Shown piece after piece: positions 45,842-54,163 of a DNA stretch of 64,000 nucleotides (its first letter is position 1; every line of letters begins with the position of its first letter). The stretch spans positions 372,001-436,000 of the forward strand of contig NZ_FOZG01000002.1 in NCBI RefSeq assembly GCF_900113315.1, given 5' to 3'. This stretch comes from Sphingomonas jatrophae. GTDB taxonomy: Bacteria; Pseudomonadota; Alphaproteobacteria; Sphingomonadales; Sphingomonadaceae. The position numbers were made by a program, and so were the translations under genes. The notes beneath the pieces are model-generated. The model was given only the letters and a program-made list of their open reading frames with translations, did not search any database and was not told the origin of the DNA.

Positions 45842-46028
45842 GCCGCTCGCCGGTCTGATCGGCGGCGTCGTCGACGCCGGCAGCATCGAGGGCGCACGCC
45901 GGCGCTCGGGCGCGGCGACGGTGCGGGTGGTGCGGCCCGGCCAGATGGTGACGCAGGATTATCGCGAGGACCGGCTGAACCTGACGGTGGACGGCAGCGG
46001 GCGGCTGGTGAAGGCGGCATGCGGCTGA
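45657..46028 (+). CDS. I78-family peptidase inhibitor-like lipoprotein
   Basis: The 123-residue product has a signal (RRMLLMLAMLASGLTPLLTGAC) with lipobox LTGAC. A Pro/Ala-rich linker leads to a C-terminal domain 'CKVEPLAGLIGGVVDAGSIEGARRRSGAATVRVVRPGQMVTQDYREDRLNLTVD', which matches the I78 inhibitor pattern (cf. 'RPG..VTMDYRPDRLNV'). Such proteins inhibit serine peptidases such as subtilisin. ATG 45657 has GAGGAG upstream; ATG 45687 (GGAGG adjacent) is an alternative. Its first 185 bases overlap rnd in another frame. The inhibitory role is inferred from family. Confidence 0.8.
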   Translation: MNEAARSGRRMLLMLAMLASGLTPLLTGACSPAPRPSPPPSPADAAASRPETAPVPATCKVEPLAGLIGGVVDAGSIEGARRRSGAATVRVVRPGQMVTQDYREDRLNLTVDGSGRLVKAACG

Positions 46029-46192
46029 AGCGGCGCCTGGGCATGGTGGCCGCCTTCCTGGCCGCCATGGTGTTCGGCGAGGCGGTGCTGCCCGCTGGCG
46101 CGATCGCGCGGCGGCTCGGCCCGCGTCGGCGTGCCGCCCGCGCCAAGGAGCCGAGCGTCACGCCGATCGTTGCGCCCCCAACAAAATCGTGA
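46019..46192 (+). CDS. 57-residue basic exported/membrane peptide (possible)
   Basis: The frame opens at an ATG inside the last codons of the I78 gene (ATGCGGCTGA) and encodes MRLKRRLGMVAAFLAAMVFG, then a Pro/Arg-rich tail (RRLGPRRRAARAKEP...). The hydrophobic segment at 8-30 after Lys/Arg resembles a signal or anchor. The four-base-class overlap supports translation, but the sequence is short and compositionally simple. No family recognised. Confidence 0.45.
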   Translation: MRLKRRLGMVAAFLAAMVFGEAVLPAGAIARRLGPRRRAARAKEPSVTPIVAPPTKS

Positions 46193-46213
46193 CCGTTTCG
46201 TCGGGAGACGTGG

Positions 46214-46864
46214 ATGACCAGCCCCTATCGCACGATCCGCGGGACCACCTATCGCCAGTTCCGCACGGTGTTTCCCGGCAGCCGCCTCTTCTTCGTCAGC
46301 GGGCGTGACATCGCGATCGAGCATTGGGCTTACGAGGTCGGCCAGCACGAATTCGACTATGAGGTGAACTCCCGGCGCACCGGCGCCAACGGCCGACCGG
46401 AGGCGATCGCGACGACGCGGGATGCGCTTGCCCGCGAGTTCATGGAGGGCCGCGCGATCGGGCGGATGCCGATCCCGCTGAGCATCGGTGATTCGGACGG
46501 CAATCGCCTGCCGGAGGTGCAAATGACCTATGGTGAGGTCGCGCCGCAGCTCTATCGTTCGCGTGTCGATAGCGAGCGAGTCGCCTGGTCGGTCAATTTC
46601 GTCCGCCACTATCATCTCAACACGCAGGGGCGGATCGGCATGGGTCTGGCGATAGCGCGTCCGAACGCCAACGTCTCCGCCTCCGCTGCACGCACCGCCG
46701 CTGCGCAGAACATGCAGAGCGGCTTCAACTATCTGATGCTGTGGATCCCCGCGCGCGACTTCGAGCGGACCGAACTGCTGCCCGGCGGCTTCGGCACGAT
46801 GGACATGATCGGCGAGAGCCCGACGCTCTACCGGCGCTTCGTCAACTGGGTGCAGGGGCGATGA
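46214..46864 (+). CDS. Protein of unknown function
   Basis: This 216-residue cytoplasmic-looking protein starts MTSPYRTIRGTTYRQFRTVF with GGGAG upstream. It has mixed alpha/beta character, for example 'SRLFFVSGRDIAIEHWAYEVGQHEFDYEVN', 'VAWSVNFVRHYHLNTQGRIGMGLAIARPN' and 'MDMIGESPTLYRRFVNWVQG'. It has no signal peptide or membrane helix, no cysteines and many His/Arg/Tyr residues. I do not recognise it. Its TGA overlaps the ATG of a downstream lipoprotein gene, so the two are coupled. Confidence 0.75.
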   Translation: MTSPYRTIRGTTYRQFRTVFPGSRLFFVSGRDIAIEHWAYEVGQHEFDYEVNSRRTGANGRPEAIATTRDALAREFMEGRAIGRMPIPLSIGDSDGNRLPEVQMTYGEVAPQLYRSRVDSERVAWSVNFVRHYHLNTQGRIGMGLAIARPNANVSASAARTAAAQNMQSGFNYLMLWIPARDFERTELLPGGFGTMDMIGESPTLYRRFVNWVQGR

Positions 46865-47196
46865 GGGGCGTGGCGTTCCTGGTCATGGCGATGCTGGCGG
46901 GATGCTCGTCGGCGCAGCCCACTGACGAATATAGCCGGCCGACGCCTGGCGCTGCCCTCCTGGTCGATGCCACCGACGCTGCGACGGTTGACCGCATCTC
47001 CGAGCGCGTCCTGGCCCGGCTCGCTCGCGAACCTGCGCTGCGCACGGCCTTGCTGTCCGAAGGGCATGAGACGGCGACGCGCTACAGCATCAGCTTTCGC
47101 GGCAGCTGTGCCGGTCAGGCATCCTTCGTGGCGGCGATGCGCGCAGAGATCGCCAAGGTGACGCAGGCACGCGCCATCTGCGAGGATCGTCCCTGA
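46861..47196 (+). CDS. Small lipoprotein of unknown function
   Basis: The 111-residue product begins MRGVAFLVMAMLAGCSSA, a signal with lipobox LAGC (Cys15). The mature part has 'GAALLVDATDAATVDRISERVLARLAREPALRTALLSEG' (helical) and two cysteines ('RGSCAGQASF', 'ARAICEDRP') that may pair. Its ATG overlaps the TGA of the 216-residue gene. No known family; it could be the envelope partner of that protein. Confidence 0.7.
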   Translation: MRGVAFLVMAMLAGCSSAQPTDEYSRPTPGAALLVDATDAATVDRISERVLARLAREPALRTALLSEGHETATRYSISFRGSCAGQASFVAAMRAEIAKVTQARAICEDRP

Positions 47197-47225
47197 TCGA
47201 CCGTCCGTGACACGCACGGTGCGCG

Positions 47226-48722
47226 TCAGCCACGGCCTCCCGCCACCTCGCCCTTCCGGCCGAACGCCGTCGCCAAAGCCTTCAGGCGGCGTTCCACCGC
47301 TTCGCCCCACAGCCCCTCATCTCCGCCGAGCGTCAGCGTGACCGCCTGGGGCGTGAGCGCGATGGCGGAGGCCTCCAGCCCGCTGGCGACGCCACCGGAC
47401 AGGCGTTGCCCCAGCCGCATGGCGAGGCCCCAGCGGTCGGCGCGGGCGAGATCCTCGGGCGTGGCCAGCCGGTCGAGCAGGGGCACCGAGCCGCCATTGC
47501 CGAAATGGGTCCAGAGCGCGCGCGCCACCATCGCGCGGCCACGCGCATCGATGCCGACCCAATTGCCGTGGAGCGCGGTTTCCATGCCGCGGATGGCGCG
47601 GAACTCGGGATGCGCGCGCCACGCGACGTCGGACAGCAGGCAGGCGGCGTGGCGCAGCCGCGTCTCCTCCGCCCCCTCGTCGCCGAACAGGGGCGCGATC
47701 CAGTCGGCCAGCAGGTCGCCATGCTCGGGAAAGCGGCCGGCGCGCGCGCCCTCGTCGCGCATGGCGGCGAGCAGCGGATCCTCCGCCTGCACGGCAGGCG
47801 GCAGGCTGCGGTGGAGCAATCCTTCGCGCAGGCCGTAGGCGGAGACGATCATGCCGCTGGAGCGCAGCCGGCGCACGACCACGCTGAGCATGGCCGCCGC
47901 CTCGGGCAGGGTCGAGAGGCGGCCGGCGGACAGGCCGGGCACCTCGCGCAGGCGCTTCTTGTCCATGTGCGCCAGCACGCGCACCAGCCGCGCCGCCTCG
48001 TCCACCGGCATGCGATAATGGTGCATGATCGGCAGCGGCCACTCGGTCAAATGCATGTCGAGCCGGGCGAGCGCGCGCCACGACCCGCCGACGAGGTAGA
48101 AGGGCTTGCCCTCCCCTGCCGACCAGCCCGCCGCCTCGAGCGCGTGGCCCACCGCCTTGTCGAGCGCGCCCCGCCCCTGTTCGCGGATCGCGCCGAGCCG
48201 CAGCACGCCGAGCGGCAGCGACAGCCGCTCGTGGATGGCGCCGCCGGCCACGCGGATCAGCTCCAGGCTGCCGCCGCCGAGATCGCCCACCACGCCGTCC
48301 GCATGGGGGATGCCGGCGAGCACGCCATAGCCGGCGGTCGCCGCCTCCTCGTCCCCGGAGAGAAGCTCGGGCTCGATGCCCAGGCGCTTCAGCCGCTGGA
48401 GGAACAGCGCACCATTGCTAGCATCGCGGACCGCGGCGGTGGCGACGGTGCGCAGCCGCCCCACCTCCATCGCGCGGGCAAGGCCGACGAAGCGGGCGAG
48501 CGCGGCATCGGCGCGCTCCATCGCCTCGGGCTCGATCGTGCCCGACTTGGCCAGCCCCTTGCCGAGCCCCGCCAGCACCTTTTCGTTGAACAGGATGGCG
48601 GGAACGCGCGCCGGGCCTTCATAGACGACGAGGCGGATCGAGTTGGAGCCGATGTCGATGATGCCGATACGGCCCTGCGGTGGCGCGGCCGTTTCTCGGC
48701 GGCGGAACATCGTGGCAGGCAT
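47226..48722 (-). CDS. ppx: Exopolyphosphatase (Ppx/GppA family)
   Basis: Ppx removes terminal phosphates from polyphosphate (or pppGpp in GppA). The 498-residue protein has the sugar-kinase/actin fold: 'IGIIDIGSNSIRLVVYEG' (phosphate 1), 'VATAAVRDASNG', the catalytic Glu in 'LLSGDEEAATAGYGVL', and 'GVVGDLGGGSLELIRV' (phosphate 2). The C-terminal HD-like region 'HAACLLSDVAWRAHPEFRA' is present. It lies 87 bp downstream of ppk1, a classical ppk-ppx pair. Confidence 0.95.
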   Translation of the reverse strand: MPATMFRRRETAAPPQGRIGIIDIGSNSIRLVVYEGPARVPAILFNEKVLAGLGKGLAKSGTIEPEAMERADAALARFVGLARAMEVGRLRTVATAAVRDASNGALFLQRLKRLGIEPELLSGDEEAATAGYGVLAGIPHADGVVGDLGGGSLELIRVAGGAIHERLSLPLGVLRLGAIREQGRGALDKAVGHALEAAGWSAGEGKPFYLVGGSWRALARLDMHLTEWPLPIMHHYRMPVDEAARLVRVLAHMDKKRLREVPGLSAGRLSTLPEAAAMLSVVVRRLRSSGMIVSAYGLREGLLHRSLPPAVQAEDPLLAAMRDEGARAGRFPEHGDLLADWIAPLFGDEGAEETRLRHAACLLSDVAWRAHPEFRAIRGMETALHGNWVGIDARGRAMVARALWTHFGNGGSVPLLDRLATPEDLARADRWGLAMRLGQRLSGGVASGLEASAIALTPQAVTLTLGGDEGLWGEAVERRLKALATAFGRKGEVAGGRG

Positions 48723-48774
48723 GAGCCGCTCCTAGCGGGGCGATGCGACAGGCGCGAGACTTGACATAGATGTA

Positions 48775-48796
48775 ACCCTCTCCTGCGTCAGAGGGT
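48775..48796. other. Hairpin between ppk1 and ppx
   Basis: A 7-bp stem ACCCTCT/AGAGGGT surrounds CCTGCGTC, 14 bases after the ppk1 stop (reading minus). A weak terminator or processing site could set the ppk/ppx ratio, but there is no T-run. Confidence 0.4.
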
Positions 48797-48809
48797 CCTG
48801 CCTGTGGTG

Positions 48810-50990
48810 TCACGCCCCGCGACGGAGACTCAGCTTGGGCACGGCGCCCGCCCGGTCGAGCGCGGCGCCGCGCCCGGACAGCGACGGGTTGGTCATGAAA
48901 TAGCGGTGGAGATTGAACGGGCGCGCACCGGGGCTCATCCGCTCATATTCGCCGTCCGGGAGCAGCAGCCAGCTCTGCTCGGTATCGTTGAGGTTGGCGA
49001 CCATCACCTGATCGAGCACCTGCGCGTGGACGGTCGGGTTCTCGACCGGCAGCATATATTCGACCCGCCGGTCGAAATTGCGCGGCATCCAGTCGGCCGA
49101 GGAGATGTAGACGCGCGCATTCGGGTTGGGCAGCGCCGCGCCGTTGCCGAAGCACATGATGCGGCTATGCTCGAGGAAGCGGCCGACGATCGACTTGACG
49201 CGGATATTGTCGCTCAAGCCTTCGATACCGGGGCGCAGGCAGCAGATGCCGCGGATGATGAGGTCGATCTCCACGCCCGCCGCACTCGCGCGGTACAATT
49301 TCTCGATGATCGCGGGATCGACGAGGCTGTTCATCTTCGCCCAGATCTGCGCCGGGCGCCCTTCGCGCGCATGGTCGATCTCCGCATCGATCAGCGCGGA
49401 CAATTGCTCGCGCAGGCCGTGGGGGGAGATGGTCAGCATCTCCAGCTGCACCGGCTCGACATAGCCGGTAATGTAGTTGAACAGCTGCGCCGCATCGCGG
49501 CCCGCGCGCGGATCGGCGGTGAAGAAGCTCAAGTCGGTATAGATGCGCGCGGTGACCGGGTGATAATTGCCCGTGCCGAAATGGCAGTAGGTGCGATAGC
49601 CGTTGCCCTCACGACGGACGACCATCGACACCTTGGCGTGCGTCTTCCAATCGATGAAGCCATAGACCACCTGCACGCCCGCGCGCTCCAGCTGCGCGGC
49701 CCACATCAGGTTCTGCTCCTCGTCGAAGCGGGCCTTGAGCTCGACGACGGCGGTCACCGACTTGCCCGCCTCCGCCGCATCGACCAGCGCGCGGATCACC
49801 GCCGATTGCTTGCCCGCGCGGTAGAGAGTCTGCTTGATCGCGACGACGTCCGGATCCTGCGCCGCCTGCTTGAGGAAGGCGAGCACGACATCGAACGATT
49901 CGTAGGGGTGGTGGACGACGATGTCCTTGTCGCGGATCGCGGCGAAGCAATCGCCGCCATGCTCGCGGATCCGCTCGGGAAAGCGGGCGGAGAAAGCGGG
50001 GAATTTGAGGTCCGGTCGCTCCTCCTCGACCAGCGCGGAAAGCTCGGTAATGCCGAGATAGTCGGCCCGGTCGGTGACGATGGTGCCGCCGCCGCCAATC
50101 TCGTCCTTGACGAGCTTTTCCAGCTCGTCCGGCATGCCGCCTTCCATCTCCAGCCGGATGACGCGCCCCTTGCGCCGCCGCTTGATCGCCGAGCGGAAGT
50201 AGCGGACGAGATCCTCCGCCTCCTCCTCCAGCTCGATGTCGCTGTCGCGGATGATGCGGAAGGCGCCGGTGCGCTCCACCGAATAGCCGGGGAACAGAAT
50301 GCCGGTGAAGCGGCGCACGACCGTCTCGATCGCGACATAGCGGGCGGCGGGATGATCGCCGGCATCGTCGGGCAGGCGGAGAAAAGCTGGCAGCGTCGCC
50401 GGGATCATCAGCAGCTCGCGGATCGGCTCGCCATCCGACAGGCGCTTCAGATCGAACAGGATGGAGAAGCCCTTATTGGGGATGAACGGGAAGGGATGCG
50501 CCGGATCGAGCGCCTGGGGCGTGAGGACGGGGAAGATCTGGTTGCGGAATTGCGGCTCCAGCCAGGCGACGGCGTCAGCATCCAGCTCCGCCTCCTCCAG
50601 CACGACGATGCCCGCTGCCGCCAGCTCACGCCTGAGCGTCACCCATACCGCCTGCTGCGATGCCATCAGCGCATCGGCACGCGCATCGATGGCGACGAGC
50701 TGCTGGCCGACCGTCAGCCCGTCGGGCGAGCGATTGTCGACATCCTGCAGCAGCTGGCCGCGCAGGCCGGCGACGCGAACCATGAAGAATTCGTCGAGAT
50801 TGTTGCCCGAGATAGACAGGAAGCGCAGCCGCTCCAGCAGCGGATGCGCGGGATTGCACGCCTCGTCCAGCACGCGCTGGTTGAAGGCGAGCCACGACAG
50901 CTCGCGGTTGAAATAGCGGTTGCGCGGCGCGATCGGCGCGTGCGGCGGCTCCGTCTCGAGGATGTTCGTCGGAGCGCGTGCGTCGGTCAT
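48810..50990 (-). CDS. ppk1: Polyphosphate kinase 1
   Basis: PPK1 makes polyphosphate from ATP. The 726-residue protein has the N-terminal '[19 protein letters not shown]' and the head domain '[20 protein letters not shown]'. The catalytic His451 lies in [14 protein letters not shown] with '[11 protein letters not shown]' beside it, and '[10 protein letters not shown]' and '[16 protein letters not shown]' follow. All signatures are intact. ppx follows on the same strand. The conserved neighbour hdaA is 2.6 kb upstream, beyond an accessory block. Confidence 0.97.
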   Translation of the reverse strand: MTDARAPTNILETEPPHAPIAPRNRYFNRELSWLAFNQRVLDEACNPAHPLLERLRFLSISGNNLDEFFMVRVAGLRGQLLQDVDNRSPDGLTVGQQLVAIDARADALMASQQAVWVTLRRELAAAGIVVLEEAELDADAVAWLEPQFRNQIFPVLTPQALDPAHPFPFIPNKGFSILFDLKRLSDGEPIRELLMIPATLPAFLRLPDDAGDHPAARYVAIETVVRRFTGILFPGYSVERTGAFRIIRDSDIELEEEAEDLVRYFRSAIKRRRKGRVIRLEMEGGMPDELEKLVKDEIGGGGTIVTDRADYLGITELSALVEEERPDLKFPAFSARFPERIREHGGDCFAAIRDKDIVVHHPYESFDVVLAFLKQAAQDPDVVAIKQTLYRAGKQSAVIRALVDAAEAGKSVTAVVELKARFDEEQNLMWAAQLERAGVQVVYGFIDWKTHAKVSMVVRREGNGYRTYCHFGTGNYHPVTARIYTDLSFFTADPRAGRDAAQLFNYITGYVEPVQLEMLTISPHGLREQLSALIDAEIDHAREGRPAQIWAKMNSLVDPAIIEKLYRASAAGVEIDLIIRGICCLRPGIEGLSDNIRVKSIVGRFLEHSRIMCFGNGAALPNPNARVYISSADWMPRNFDRRVEYMLPVENPTVHAQVLDQVMVANLNDTEQSWLLLPDGEYERMSPGARPFNLHRYFMTNPSLSGRGAALDRAGAVPKLSLRRGA

Positions 50991-51062
50991 CGCTCCCGCC
51001 TAGCGCAAAGCCGGTGAATCGTCGATGACAGGCGGGTCCATCCAACCGCAGGAAGCAGCATC

Positions 51063-51899
51063 ATGCCCCCGCAGAGCCCCTGGTCGCACCACCGCGCCGC
51101 AGGCATCGCCGACGATATCGACTTCGAGATCAAGGGGCAGGAGCTCCAGTTCGTCGAGATCGAGCTGGATCCGGGCGAGAGCGCGGTCGCGGAGGCAGGC
51201 GCGCTCGTCTGGAAGGATGCGGCGATCGACATGACGACCGTGTTCGGCGACGGATCGGGCGGTGCCGGCGACGGCTTCATGGGCAAGCTGCTCGGCGCCG
51301 GGCGGCGGCTGGTGACGGGGGAGAGCCTGTTCACCACCGTCTTCACGCATCAGGGCCACGGCAAGGCCCGCGTCGCCTTCGCCTCGCCGACTCCCGGCGC
51401 GATCCTGCCGATCAAGCTGAGCGACGTCGGCGGGCGGCTGATCTGCCAGAAGGACAGCTTCCTCGCCGCCGCCAAGGGCGTGTCGATCGGCGTCCACTTC
51501 CAGCAGCGCATCCTGACCGGCCTGTTCGGCGGCGAAGGCTTCATCATGCAGAAGCTGGAGGGTGACGGCTGGGTGTTCGTCCAGATGGGCGGCACCGTGG
51601 TCGAGCGGACGCTGGGCCCGGGCGAGGAGATCCACGTCGACACCGGCTGCCTCGCCGCGCTGACCGACAGCGTCGATTACGACATCGTGCGGGTGACGGG
51701 CGTGCGATCGATGCTGTTCGGCGGCGAAGGCCTGTTCTTCGCGCGGCTGCGCGGGCCGGGCAAGGTGTGGGTCCAGTCCCTCCCCTTCTCGCGCCTCGCC
51801 GGCCGGATGCTGGCCGCCGCCGGATCGAAGGGGGGACAGAATCGCGGCGAGGGATCGGTGCTGGGCGGCCTCGGCGACTTCATCGGCGGCAACGACTGA
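51063..51899 (+). CDS. AIM24/TIGR00266-family protein
   Basis: The 278-residue protein has the double beta-helix/cupin-like AIM24 fold as judged from repeated glycine-rich turns: 'LQFVEIELDPGESAVAEAGALVWKDAAIDMTTVFGDGS', 'LTGLFGGEGFIMQKLEGDGWVFVQMGGTVVERTLGPGEEIHVDTGCLAALT' and 'GVRSMLFGGEGLFFARLRGPGKVWVQSLPFSRLA'. The molecular function of bacterial members is not established. It is divergent from ppk1 across 72 bp and precedes a convergent exported protein gene. The family call is confident. Confidence 0.88.
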   Translation: MPPQSPWSHHRAAGIADDIDFEIKGQELQFVEIELDPGESAVAEAGALVWKDAAIDMTTVFGDGSGGAGDGFMGKLLGAGRRLVTGESLFTTVFTHQGHGKARVAFASPTPGAILPIKLSDVGGRLICQKDSFLAAAKGVSIGVHFQQRILTGLFGGEGFIMQKLEGDGWVFVQMGGTVVERTLGPGEEIHVDTGCLAALTDSVDYDIVRVTGVRSMLFGGEGLFFARLRGPGKVWVQSLPFSRLAGRMLAAAGSKGGQNRGEGSVLGGLGDFIGGND

Positions 51900-51911
51900 G
51901 CGGAGACGGCG

Positions 51912-52784
51912 TCAGCCCTCGTCCGGCCGATCCTCCAGCCCTGCCGTCGCGCCGCGCCGGGGCAGGCCTGGCAATGCGTCCGTCAGCCGGTCGAACTGCG
52001 TCATGCAGCCCTGATCGGCCAGCGTGGCGGCGAGCGCGGCGAGGCTATCGGACATGGCAATGCGGACGAGGCGCATCCGCCACGGGGTGCGCCCGGTGGT
52101 TGCGGGTGCGAAGGCGAGATCGCCGGTCGTCGCCGGTGCGGCGGACCAGATCTGCTCGGGCGCGGCGGGCGTCCAGTCTGACCTGAGCGGCGCTCCGGCA
52201 CCGTCCTGCTGGAACAAAGCAGGCGTGTAGCGTCCGCCGAGGCGGCTCAGCCAGACGGGCGCGCCTGACGGGGCGCAGACGATGCGGGCATCGCGGAGCG
52301 GCGCGGTCCACAGGCTGCGGCGGAACAGCGCGGCGCGGATGGCGGTCGCATCGCCGCGAACCGAACGGGCCAGCCAGTATGCCGCGCGGTGCGGATCCTC
52401 GTCATGCGCCTCGTCAGGACGGAGCGGCCCGGGGCCGGCGGTTTCAATCGCGCAACCGCCCGTCGCGGCACAGACGAGCGCATCGGCGGAGGGGGCGGCA
52501 CGCTGTTCGGCGACCTGCCACACGCGGCGCTCGGCCGCGGACTGGCGCGTGAGCGGCGCGGTTGTGGGCACGGTGGCGGGGCCATGCAGCGTGCGGCGAC
52601 CCTGCCAGTCGATCGCCTTGACGACATCACCCGGCGCGATGCGCGCGCCGGCCGCGAGCAGCGTGCCCGCCGGATAGACGCCCGCCCCCGCCCCGCTCGC
52701 GGACAGGACCAGCACCTGCGCATCCGCCCTTGCCGCGCCCGCCAGCGCGACGGCGACCGCGCAAGCCTGTCCCACTTTACGCAT
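51912..52784 (-). CDS. Exported protein of unknown function
   Basis: The 290-residue product starts MRKVGQACAVAVALAGAARA, a Sec signal with likely cleavage after ADA. The first mature domain reads 'VLVLSASGAGAGVYPAGTLLAAGARIAPGDVVKAIDWQGRRTLHGPA', like a small beta-domain of FecR or LysM-neighbour type. The rest is a helical region with 'AYWLARSVRGDATAIRAALFRRSLW' and several Cys (CAATGGCAIE, IVCAP, QGCMTQF). The ATG has GGGGAGG upstream. I do not recognise a family. It is divergent from the racemase gene. Confidence 0.75.
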   Translation of the reverse strand: MRKVGQACAVAVALAGAARADAQVLVLSASGAGAGVYPAGTLLAAGARIAPGDVVKAIDWQGRRTLHGPATVPTTAPLTRQSAAERRVWQVAEQRAAPSADALVCAATGGCAIETAGPGPLRPDEAHDEDPHRAAYWLARSVRGDATAIRAALFRRSLWTAPLRDARIVCAPSGAPVWLSRLGGRYTPALFQQDGAGAPLRSDWTPAAPEQIWSAAPATTGDLAFAPATTGRTPWRMRLVRIAMSDSLAALAATLADQGCMTQFDRLTDALPGLPRRGATAGLEDRPDEG

Positions 52785-52886
52785 CGGACCTCCCCACCCG
52801 TTCGCGCCAGCATCGCGCGGGGCGGAGCAGCAGGCTATGCCCGGCGGCACAGCGCGGCAGTATGCCGTCCGGCATGAAAGGAGATT

Positions 52887-53576
52887 ATGCGCACCATCGG
52901 CCTCATCGGCGGCATGAGCTTCGAGGCGACCGCTATCTATTACCGGCTGATCAACGAGGGTGTGCGGGCACGCCTCGGCGGGCTGCATTCGGCCGAGCTG
53001 CTGATGTACTCGGTCGATTTCGCGCGCGTCGTCACGCTCCAGCAGGCGGGGCGGTGGGACGATGCGGGCGTGCTGCTGGGAGAGGCCGGGCGCGGGCTGG
53101 AGCGTGCGGGGGCCGAGTGCCTGCTCATCTGCGCCAACACGATGCACCTCGTCGCCGATGCGGTGCAGGCGGCGGTGGGCGTGCCGGTGATCCATATCGT
53201 CGACGAGACCGCCCGGCGGCTGCATGCGGCAGGCGCCACGCGGCCGCTGCTGCTCGCCACGCGCTACACGATGGAGCAGGGCTTCTACGCCGAACGAATG
53301 GCGCGGCACGAAATCGCGCTCATGCTGCCGGACGAGGAGGGTCGTGCCGCGACGCACGGCATCATCTTCGACGAGCTGTGCCAAGGCCGCGTCACCGACG
53401 AGTCGCGCGCGGTGCTGACCGGGCTGATCGCCACGGCGAAGGCGGAGGGCGCTGATTCGGTGATCCTCGGCTGCACCGAGCTGGCGCTGATCCTCGATCC
53501 GGACGCGCTGCCCCTGCCCGGCTTCGATACCACCGCGATCCACGCCGGGGCGGCGGTGGCGTTCGCGCTGGACTAG
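52887..53576 (+). CDS. Aspartate/glutamate racemase-family protein
   Basis: This 229-residue protein should racemise a dicarboxylic amino acid. The two catalytic cysteines are Cys in LLICANTMHLVAD and Cys in VILGCTELALIL, and the N-terminus 'TIGLIGGMSFEATAIYYRLINEGV' is characteristic of the YgeA/RacX type. AAAGGAG precedes the ATG. Substrate (Asp or Glu) cannot be told. It is convergent with hdaA, overlapping by four bases, and sits where the conserved hdaA-ppk1 neighbourhood is interrupted. Confidence 0.9.
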   Translation: MRTIGLIGGMSFEATAIYYRLINEGVRARLGGLHSAELLMYSVDFARVVTLQQAGRWDDAGVLLGEAGRGLERAGAECLLICANTMHLVADAVQAAVGVPVIHIVDETARRLHAAGATRPLLLATRYTMEQGFYAERMARHEIALMLPDEEGRAATHGIIFDELCQGRVTDESRAVLTGLIATAKAEGADSVILGCTELALILDPDALPLPGFDTTAIHAGAAVAFALD

Positions 53577-54163
53577 AGGCTTTCCAGCGCCTCGCGCGCG
53601 GTGCCGATCGTCGGCATGCGGCGGCGGCGGTGCGCGGCGGCGTCGAGCGCGTCGACCGCACGGTGGATGGCGACATAGCTCCGCTCGATCCGGCGGGCGA
53701 GATAGAGCGCGACGGTGGGCGGCACGGGCAGGCCGCGCCGCGCCATCAGCCGCTCGATCAGCTCGGCGGCGAGCGGCTCGTCCGGCGGCTCGATCCGCGC
53801 GACGGGCGTGGCGGCGAGGCGCGAGCGGAGATCCGGCAGCGCCACCGGCCAGAGCGGCGGCGGCGCATCGGCGATCAGCAGCAGCGGACGCCGCTGTGCC
53901 TGCGCGCGATTCCAGGCGTGGAACAGCGCCTCCTCCGGACGGCCTTCGGCATCGTCGATCAGAGTGGCGGAAGCGCGCGCGGCGAACAGGCGGCCGAGCA
54001 GGCTGCGGCCCGACTTGCGCGGGCCGACCAGCAGGCAGGCGCAGACCGGCCACAATCCGCGATGCTCGAGCTGGCGGACGGCGAGGCGGTTGGGCTCCCC
54101 CAGAACGAAGTCGCGCTCCTCGTCGGCCGGCGGCCAATCGAGCGGGAGCGCGATCTGGCTCAT
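53573..54163 (-). CDS. hdaA: HdaA-like DnaA-family regulator of replication initiation
   Basis: HdaA binds the sliding clamp and stimulates ATP hydrolysis by DnaA after initiation. The 196-residue protein starts [11 protein letters not shown], where QIALPL is a clamp-binding motif. A DnaA-like AAA+ part follows: 'ACLLVGPRKSGRSLLGRLFA' in the P-loop position, and 'PLLLIADAPPPLWPVALPDLRSRLAATPVARIEPPD' carrying the Walker B and R-finger side. The C-terminal helices resemble DnaA domain III. Start ATG 54163 overlaps the stop of the upstream DUF2066 gene. Confidence 0.88.
   Translation of the reverse strand: MSQIALPLDWPPADEERDFVLGEPNRLAVRQLEHRGLWPVCACLLVGPRKSGRSLLGRLFAARASATLIDDAEGRPEEALFHAWNRAQAQRRPLLLIADAPPPLWPVALPDLRSRLAATPVARIEPPDEPLAAELIERLMARRGLPVPPTVALYLARRIERSYVAIHRAVDALDAAAHRRRRMPTIGTAREALESL

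Noticed and set aside
48804-51017. 737-residue open frame opposite ppk1
   Set aside because: Antisense to intact ppk1; no recognisable motifs and no Shine-Dalgarno.
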